A stretch of DNA of 10,899 bases from contig JABJPQ010000169.1 of assembly GCA_018663815.1 (NCBI GenBank), positions 1 to 10,899 of the forward strand, written 5' to 3'. The position numbers were made by a program, and so were the translations under genes. Origin of the DNA: Halobacteriovoraceae bacterium. GTDB lineage: Bacteria; Bdellovibrionota; Bacteriovoracia; Bacteriovoracales; Bacteriovoracaceae. This document shows positions 7,153 to 10,899 of the stretch, piece by piece; position 1 is the first letter of the stretch; the number at the start of each line of letters is the position of its first letter. A model generated the notes under the pieces. It saw nothing but the letters and a program-made list of their open reading frames with translations. It was not told where the DNA came from and did not search any database.

Positions 7153-8085
7153 TTATTCCTTAGGATACTGAAAGCAATGTAAGCCAAGCTTACCTTCTCT
7201 AAAATCTTGTGTAACGATTCGATAGACTCTCTCATAGTCTATAAGCCCACCCTTTATCAAGCACTTTCGATAAACAGCTATTTCAGGTAATATAGTAAGG
7301 TAATCAACCTCGAGAGAGTTCAAATTGTAGCGTTGTTGAAATTCTAAGGATTTTTTTTCAAGCAGATATTTTATTAAAAAACATGCCGTAGTTTCTTCAT
7401 CCACAATCTTACTTGGAATAGCGTGAATCGCTGCTAAGTACAAACCTTCTTTATATGTTGCTATTTTAGGAGGCATAATACCTGGGGTATCCATCAATTC
7501 GAGTGTTTCCTCAACCCTAATCCATTGTTGTCTTCGGGTATAACCAGGTTTATCAGCAGTCTTAGTTGATTTTCTTCCTGCAATTGAATTGATTAGAGTT
7601 GATTTTCCAGTATTGGGTAAACCAATCATCATGAGAGAAAATTTTTCTTTTTTCTTGGCATCAACTTCACCTTCGTGCCTTGCAAGTATGAGCTCTTTTG
7701 CCTTTGTGATAACTCTTTGAGCCGAATCTTTTTCGAGAGCATTTATAAATAAAAAATTAATGGAATTTTTTTTAAGCCATTTTTTCCAGTTGATTAAATC
7801 TTTTTCATCTACCAAGTTGGATTTGTTAAAAATGATAAGTCTGTTTTTATTACCTATGGCTTCTATAAGTGCTGAGTTTCCAGTGCTCATAGGAGCTCTT
7901 GCATCTCTTAATTCGAGCACTAAATCAATCATTTTTAACTTAGCTTTAATTTCTCTAATAGCTTTGTTCATATGCCCTGGAAACCAATTTATATGCTCTG
8001 ATTGATTTTTTCTTTCCGGAGTAATTTTAATACCATCAAGCTCATCTGTGTTTGTGAAAGACTTATATCGTTTCTTACTTGTCAT
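7153..8085 (-). CDS. rbgA: Circularly permuted ribosome-assembly GTPase, RbgA/YlqF family, with NKSN in place of NKxD
   Basis: This 310-aa cytoplasmic GTPase belongs to the RbgA/YlqF (Mtg1) family, which assists late 50S subunit assembly. The family hallmark WFPGHMNKA (residues 34-42) and LELRDARAP (57-65) are present. GTPase motifs come in permuted order: G4-like NKSN (87-90), G5-like INAL (114-117), P-loop GLPNTGKST (155-163), GYTR with G2 Thr183, and DTPG (198-201). A C-terminal helical domain follows. N90 replaces the usual aspartate of NKxD, which reads guanine; the codon is AAC (7816-7818). The N-terminus is about 30 residues longer than in short family members, and an in-frame TAG two codons upstream rules out an earlier start. 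No Shine-Dalgarno sequence is visible. The gene is convergent with the acidic-protein gene and divergent from the cNMP-EAL gene. Confidence 0.92.
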   Translation of the reverse strand: MTSKKRYKSFTNTDELDGIKITPERKNQSEHINWFPGHMNKAIREIKAKLKMIDLVLELRDARAPMSTGNSALIEAIGNKNRLIIFNKSNLVDEKDLINWKKWLKKNSINFLFINALEKDSAQRVITKAKELILARHEGEVDAKKKEKFSLMMIGLPNTGKSTLINSIAGRKSTKTADKPGYTRRQQWIRVEETLELMDTPGIMPPKIATYKEGLYLAAIHAIPSKIVDEETTACFLIKYLLEKKSLEFQQRYNLNSLEVDYLTILPEIAVYRKCLIKGGLIDYERVYRIVTQDFREGKLGLHCFQYPKE

Positions 8086-8210
8086 GATCTAGTATGTGCC
8101 ACGCAAACCATTATTAGGCCATAAATTAAGTCGGTGTCTATAAATTCTATTTAATAAAACCGGCCAGTTCTACCGAAAAATCAACTATTTATGAATAATT
8201 TAATAAATAT

Positions 8211-8237
8211 TTAATAATCATATCTCTTGACCGATAA
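8211..8237 (+). promoter_or_regulatory. Candidate sigma28 (FliA)-type promoter for the cNMP-EAL gene
   Basis: ACCGATAA (8230-8237) matches 7 of 8 bases of the FliA -10 consensus GCCGATAA. At the consensus spacing, TTAA (8211-8214) matches 3 of 4 bases of the TAAA -35 core; the rest of the -35 is poor. Transcription would start near 8244, a few bases before the AAGGAG ribosome-binding site. This would tie expression to the motility regulon, but the weak -35 leaves it uncertain. Confidence 0.35.
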
Positions 8238-8247
8238 GTAACTAGAT

Positions 8248-8253
8248 AAGGAG
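8248..8253 (+). promoter_or_regulatory. Ribosome-binding site that fixes a TTG start
   Basis: AAGGAG lies 6 nt before TTG 8260. No in-frame ATG or GTG is suitably placed, so this strong site decides the unusual start codon of the cNMP-EAL gene. Confidence 0.8.
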
Positions 8254-8259
8254 TGATTA

Positions 8260-9498
8260 TTGTCAAATTCGACATATACAAGATCGTATAAAAAAGGAGA
8301 AGTTATCTTTAAAGAAGGTGACGTTGGTGATTGTGCCTACCTTGTTGATAACGGTCGAGTAGAAATTCAAGTTGATAACTTAGATGGAAGTACACCAGTT
8401 GCTTTTTTAGGTGTGGGTGATATTTTCGGTGAGATGTCTATAATTGACGGTGCCGATAGGTCAGCTACAGCTGTTGCACTTGAAGATTGTGAGTTAGTGG
8501 AAGTTTCTAAAGAACAATTAAATGAAAGAATTGAAGATGCTGATCCTGTCGTTAGATTTTTATTATCAATTTTATTAAATCGAATACGAGAAAATTTGAA
8601 AGATTCTAAAGATCCTACTCGGACAAATCTTCCGGCCGAAGCGATTAGCACAAACGTGATTAATCTAGGCGACTTTAAAACAAATGTTGATGTAGTTGAA
8701 AAAATTAAATTAGAAAAAAGCCTTAAAAATGCACTAGATTCAAATGAGTTTAGAGTCCATTATCAACCAATAGTAGATCTGAAAACAAATTCTGTTTCTG
8801 GTTTTGAAGCACTTATGCGTTGGAATAATCCAGATCGAGGGATGGTAAGACCAGATATTTTTATGGGAATTGCAGAGGAAACTTCTTTGATCGTTCCCAT
8901 AGGACATTGGATAATTAAAAAAACATTCAGAGATTTTGCCAAGTTAAAACAAAACTTAAAAGCTGCGAATATTATTGACCAAAAACTTTTTTTAAGTATC
9001 AATATTGCAGCTAAACAGTTTAATGACCCACACTTATTTGAAGTTTTAAATCAAACGGCAAAATATTATGGTCTTAAACCTAAAGAGATTAAACTCGAAA
9101 TTACAGAAAGAGTTTTACTGGCAGGCTCTTTTGTTTTTGACTGGATCACCAAGGCCAGAAAAAAAGGCTATTCTGTGGCCCTTGATGATTTTGGAACGGG
9201 CTATTCAAGTTTAAGTTACTTGGCTAATCTAGAAGTTAATAATATTAAAATTGATAAGTCTTTTGTTGATAAAATGAGCAGAGATAAAAAATCTTTAAGT
9301 ATTGTAAAATCAATAATCCATATGTCCAAAGATCTCGGCCTTTCAGTCATTGCTGAAGGTGTTGAGAGAAGAGAGGAATGGGAAGCTTTAAGAGGGCTAG
9401 GTTGTACCTTTGTGCAAGGCTACTATTATAGTAAACCGCTCCCAATGGCCGAAATCTACGACATGCTAACTGGTGTAGAGAAGAAGAAAGCAGCTTAA
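8260..9498 (+). CDS. Cyclic-nucleotide-binding c-di-GMP phosphodiesterase (cNMP-EAL)
   Basis: This 412-aa cytoplasmic protein has an N-terminal CRP-like cyclic-nucleotide-binding domain (about residues 5-115), a linker (116-150), and a C-terminal EAL phosphodiesterase domain (150-405). The phosphate-binding cassette GDIFGEMSIIDGADRSAT (53-70) keeps the expected ribose-binding E58 and phosphate-binding R67. EAL catalytic and metal-binding positions are present: EAL E183, N248, E280, the DDFGTG aspartates D309 and D310, K330, E366 and Q386. Active hydrolysis of c-di-GMP to pGpG is therefore likely, probably controlled by cAMP or cGMP binding. Bdellovibrio Bd1971 has this architecture and is a cAMP-sensing c-di-GMP phosphodiesterase; orthology is inferred, not tested. 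No GGDEF domain or membrane segment is present. The gene starts at TTG behind a strong AAGGAG site and may be driven by a sigma28-type promoter. Confidence 0.92.
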   Translation: MSNSTYTRSYKKGEVIFKEGDVGDCAYLVDNGRVEIQVDNLDGSTPVAFLGVGDIFGEMSIIDGADRSATAVALEDCELVEVSKEQLNERIEDADPVVRFLLSILLNRIRENLKDSKDPTRTNLPAEAISTNVINLGDFKTNVDVVEKIKLEKSLKNALDSNEFRVHYQPIVDLKTNSVSGFEALMRWNNPDRGMVRPDIFMGIAEETSLIVPIGHWIIKKTFRDFAKLKQNLKAANIIDQKLFLSINIAAKQFNDPHLFEVLNQTAKYYGLKPKEIKLEITERVLLAGSFVFDWITKARKKGYSVALDDFGTGYSSLSYLANLEVNNIKIDKSFVDKMSRDKKSLSIVKSIIHMSKDLGLSVIAEGVERREEWEALRGLGCTFVQGYYYSKPLPMAEIYDMLTGVEKKKAA

Positions 9499-9677
9499 TT
9501 GGCTTAGATTAAAAATGAGTTACTCACGTTTTCCAGTCATACACAAATCAAAAAAAATTGAAAAGATTACACAAAAGACTCTTTTAATTGTTGAGCAATG
9601 TCTGCTGCGCTAATCTTCTGACAAGCTAATAGAGCTTGTAACAAACGATATCAATATTAAAAAATAGGGAGAAAGTT
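9499..9677. other. 179-bp intergenic region with an inverted repeat
   Basis: I see no gene in this gap. It contains a perfect 7-bp inverted repeat at 9621-9639, described separately. A weak hairpin TGAG-TTA-CTCA (9516-9526) followed by CGTTTTCC might end the upstream transcript, but its stem is only 4 bp. A possible weak promoter is TTGTTG (9588-9593), a 17-nt spacer, then TAATCT (9611-9616). Confidence 0.5.
9621..9639. repeat. Perfect inverted repeat upstream of the small secreted protein gene
   Basis: ACAAGCT (9621-9627) and AGCTTGT (9633-9639) are perfect 7-bp arms around a 5-base AATAG spacer. No T run follows, so it is not an intrinsic terminator. It could be an operator for a dimeric repressor or a hairpin near the 5' end of the downstream message, which starts 38 nt later. 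Confidence 0.5.
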
Positions 9678-10103
9678 ATGAAGGATTTATTATTAGGGCT
9701 AACAGTTTTAATTTCTATCTCGTCATTCGCAAATAATATTAAGTACTCTAACGAAGATGGATGTTCAGTTGAGCAAGAGCAAAGAGCAAATGGTGTTGTT
9801 TTGTATGTGACTAAAGGGGATGAGAAAGAAGTGGTTGGTTACGGAAATGACTATTCTTTTGGAGATTTTAGTTACTGTGCAGAAGGTTATACAGATATTC
9901 ATACTTTTGAGGGCTCTCAAGGGCTAGGTATTATGATCTCATGTAGTGGTCATGTAAATGGGCATAAAACCACTCGAGGTAGAGTTGACATTAGTATAAT
10001 GGGTGAACAGCTTAGTGAAGTGAAAATCGATGGACAAATAAAAGGATTTTTTGGTTGGAAACAAGATGTTAAACTAGAATGTCTAAACCTAGTTCAAGAA
10101 TAA
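9678..10103 (+). CDS. Small secreted four-cysteine protein, unknown function
   Basis: This 141-aa protein has a clear signal peptide. MKD is followed by a hydrophobic LLLGLTVLISISS core, with a likely signal peptidase I site after FA-18. The mature part, about 123 residues, should be periplasmic or extracellular. It contains exactly four cysteines (C29, C67, C89, C135), enough for two disulfides, and alternating polar/hydrophobic stretches suggesting a beta-rich fold. I recognise no family or catalytic motif. GGGAG at 9667-9671, 6 nt upstream, supports ATG 9678. The gene looks monocistronic: it has its own 179-bp upstream region, including a perfect inverted repeat, and a hairpin terminator 20 nt after its stop. 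The signal peptide, ribosome-binding site and terminator together make it a credible gene despite the lack of known relatives. Confidence 0.8.
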   Translation: MKDLLLGLTVLISISSFANNIKYSNEDGCSVEQEQRANGVVLYVTKGDEKEVVGYGNDYSFGDFSYCAEGYTDIHTFEGSQGLGIMISCSGHVNGHKTTRGRVDISIMGEQLSEVKIDGQIKGFFGWKQDVKLECLNLVQE

Positions 10104-10120
10104 GAGAAATAGATATAGTT

Positions 10121-10168
10121 AGTGATTAAGACTTTGCTAAATTTACATTGTCTTAATCATTTTGTTTC
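10121..10168 (+). terminator. Intrinsic terminator of the small secreted protein gene
   Basis: TGATTAAGAC (10123-10132) pairs perfectly with GTCTTAATCA (10150-10159). An A-T and a G-U pair extend the stem to about 12 pairs. The 17-base loop is followed by a T-rich tail, ATTTTGTTTC. It starts 17 nt after the stop at 10103. The opposite strand lacks a strong T run, so it serves mainly the + strand, though the stem could also slow transcripts leaving the ABC-F gene. Confidence 0.75.
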
Positions 10169-10172
10169 GTCG

Positions 10173-10899
10173 CTATCGTAGTTTCTCAGTTAAATACTCG
10201 TCATAACTAATGAATTTATCTCCAGTTAGTTGTCCGTTAATTTCAATGATTCGATCACCAACTGTTTGCATAAATTCATGGTCATGAGTGGTAAATAAAA
10301 TGGTACCCTTATAACGAATGAGCCCGTCATTTACTGCTGTGATACTTTCAAGGTCAAGATGATTTGTCGGTCCATCCAGCATGACAATATTTGGTTCAGT
10401 CAGCATCATTTTTGAGAGGACACATCTTACTTTTTCACCACCGGAGAGAACGTTTGTTTTCTTTAAAGCCTCTTCGCCAGAAAAAAGCATCTTACCTAGA
10501 AATCCTCGAATATAGGTTTCCGTTTGATCCTTAGAAAATTGCCTTAGCCAATCAACAAGTGAATATTTTCCTTCGTCAAAGTATTCTGCATTGTCAGCAG
10601 GGAAGTAAGCTTGTTTAGTTGTTACTCCCCAAGTAAAAGTTCCTCTGTCTGGTTCGCTTCGCCCGGCCAAAATTTCAAAAAGAGTTGTTATGGCCTGGTC
10701 ATTATCGCTTAGGAAGATAACTTTCTCACCCTTATTAATAGTAAAGCTAATATTGTCTAAAATTCTTTGACCATTTATAGACTTTGTAATTCCGCTTACT
10801 GTGAGAATATCTTTGCCTGCTTCTCGTTCTTGATCAAAGTGAATGAAAGGATATTTGCGCGTTGATTGAGGTAGATCTGTTAATTCTAATTTATCTAAT
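10173..10899 (-). CDS. ABC-F family ATPase, YkpA/YbiT type, C-terminal part; 5' end outside window
   Basis: The last 241 codons of an ABC-F protein, a soluble twin-ATPase family that acts on ribosomes. The frame stays open to the window edge; about 540 aa is usual, so the first domain lies outside. Visible parts are the inter-domain linker end (LPQSTRKYPFIHFD) and ATPase domain 2, with ABC signature VLSGGEKVR, D-loop NHLDLES and H-loop TTHDHEF. The Walker A region is degenerate: SDNDQAITT has Ile (10689-10691) at the lysine position. This resembles B. subtilis YkpA domain 2, so it is probably ancestral. Walker B reads VMLDGPTNHLD: glycine (GGA, 10371-10373) replaces the catalytic glutamate that YkpA and YbiT keep. 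Domain 2 is therefore predicted not to hydrolyse ATP. An internal TTG at 10668-10670 is not the start. The gene ends beside the terminator of the convergent secreted-protein gene. Confidence 0.92.
   Translation of the reverse strand, partial: LDKLELTDLPQSTRKYPFIHFDQEREAGKDILTVSGITKSINGQRILDNISFTINKGEKVIFLSDNDQAITTLFEILAGRSEPDRGTFTWGVTTKQAYFPADNAEYFDEGKYSLVDWLRQFSKDQTETYIRGFLGKMLFSGEEALKKTNVLSGGEKVRCVLSKMMLTEPNIVMLDGPTNHLDLESITAVNDGLIRYKGTILFTTHDHEFMQTVGDRIIEINGQLTGDKFISYDEYLTEKLR

Noticed and set aside
8227..8232. TTGACC as a sigma70 -35 for the cNMP-EAL gene
   Set aside because: A -10 at 16-18 nt would fall on the ribosome-binding site, and no TATAAT-like box lies there.
9573..9585. AAAAG-ACT-CTTTT symmetric element
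   Set aside because: A 5-bp, mostly A-T stem with no T run is weak and expected by chance in such AT-rich DNA.
10668..10670. TTG as start of a short 165-aa ATPase
   Set aside because: The frame continues upstream with clear ABC-F linker and domain 2 sequence to the window edge, so this is an internal leucine codon.

Overview
The window is AT-rich, densely packed bacterial chromosome made mostly of housekeeping genes. I see no tRNA or rRNA gene, CRISPR array, insertion sequence, phage gene or toxin-antitoxin pair. The best lineage guess is a Bdellovibrionota predator of the Bacteriovorax/Halobacteriovorax type. This is an inference. It rests on the AT-rich composition, the secreted orphan proteins, and a cNMP-EAL protein with the same architecture as Bdellovibrio Bd1971, a cAMP-sensing c-di-GMP phosphodiesterase.

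Layout. 1-2247 (-) holds the first 749 codons of a fused glycine decarboxylase P-protein; its 3' end is outside the window. After a 98-bp divergent intergenic region comes rsmJ (+, 16S rRNA methyltransferase). A good sigma70-type promoter then precedes a probable two-gene operon (+): an adenosine kinase-like PfkB sugar kinase and asnS. A 62-aa zinc-ribbon ORF (-) abuts asnS tail to tail and appears to be transcribed as a leaderless mRNA. Next are a secreted, very acidic orphan protein (+), the circularly permuted ribosome-assembly GTPase RbgA/YlqF (-), and, divergent from it, the cNMP-EAL phosphodiesterase (+, TTG start). A small secreted four-cysteine orphan protein (+) follows and ends at a clear hairpin terminator. 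The window closes with the C-terminal 241 codons of a YkpA/YbiT-type ABC-F ATPase (-), cut by the window edge.

Functionally, four genes serve translation or ribosomes (rsmJ, asnS, rbgA and the ABC-F gene). Two serve small-molecule metabolism (gcvP and the kinase), one is a second-messenger enzyme, and three are uncharacterised (zinc ribbon and two secreted proteins).

I did not find a new multi-gene system. The points worth a second look are residue-level and regulatory. The P-protein is a single chain whose two halves resemble the separate-subunit GcvPA and GcvPB. RbgA has NKSN in place of the guanine-specificity motif NKxD. The second ATPase domain of the ABC-F protein has lost its catalytic glutamate (DG for DE) on top of a degenerate Walker A. 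The zinc-ribbon gene has a promoter placed exactly for leaderless transcription. The cNMP-EAL gene has a sigma28-like -10 element at the right distance from its ribosome-binding site.
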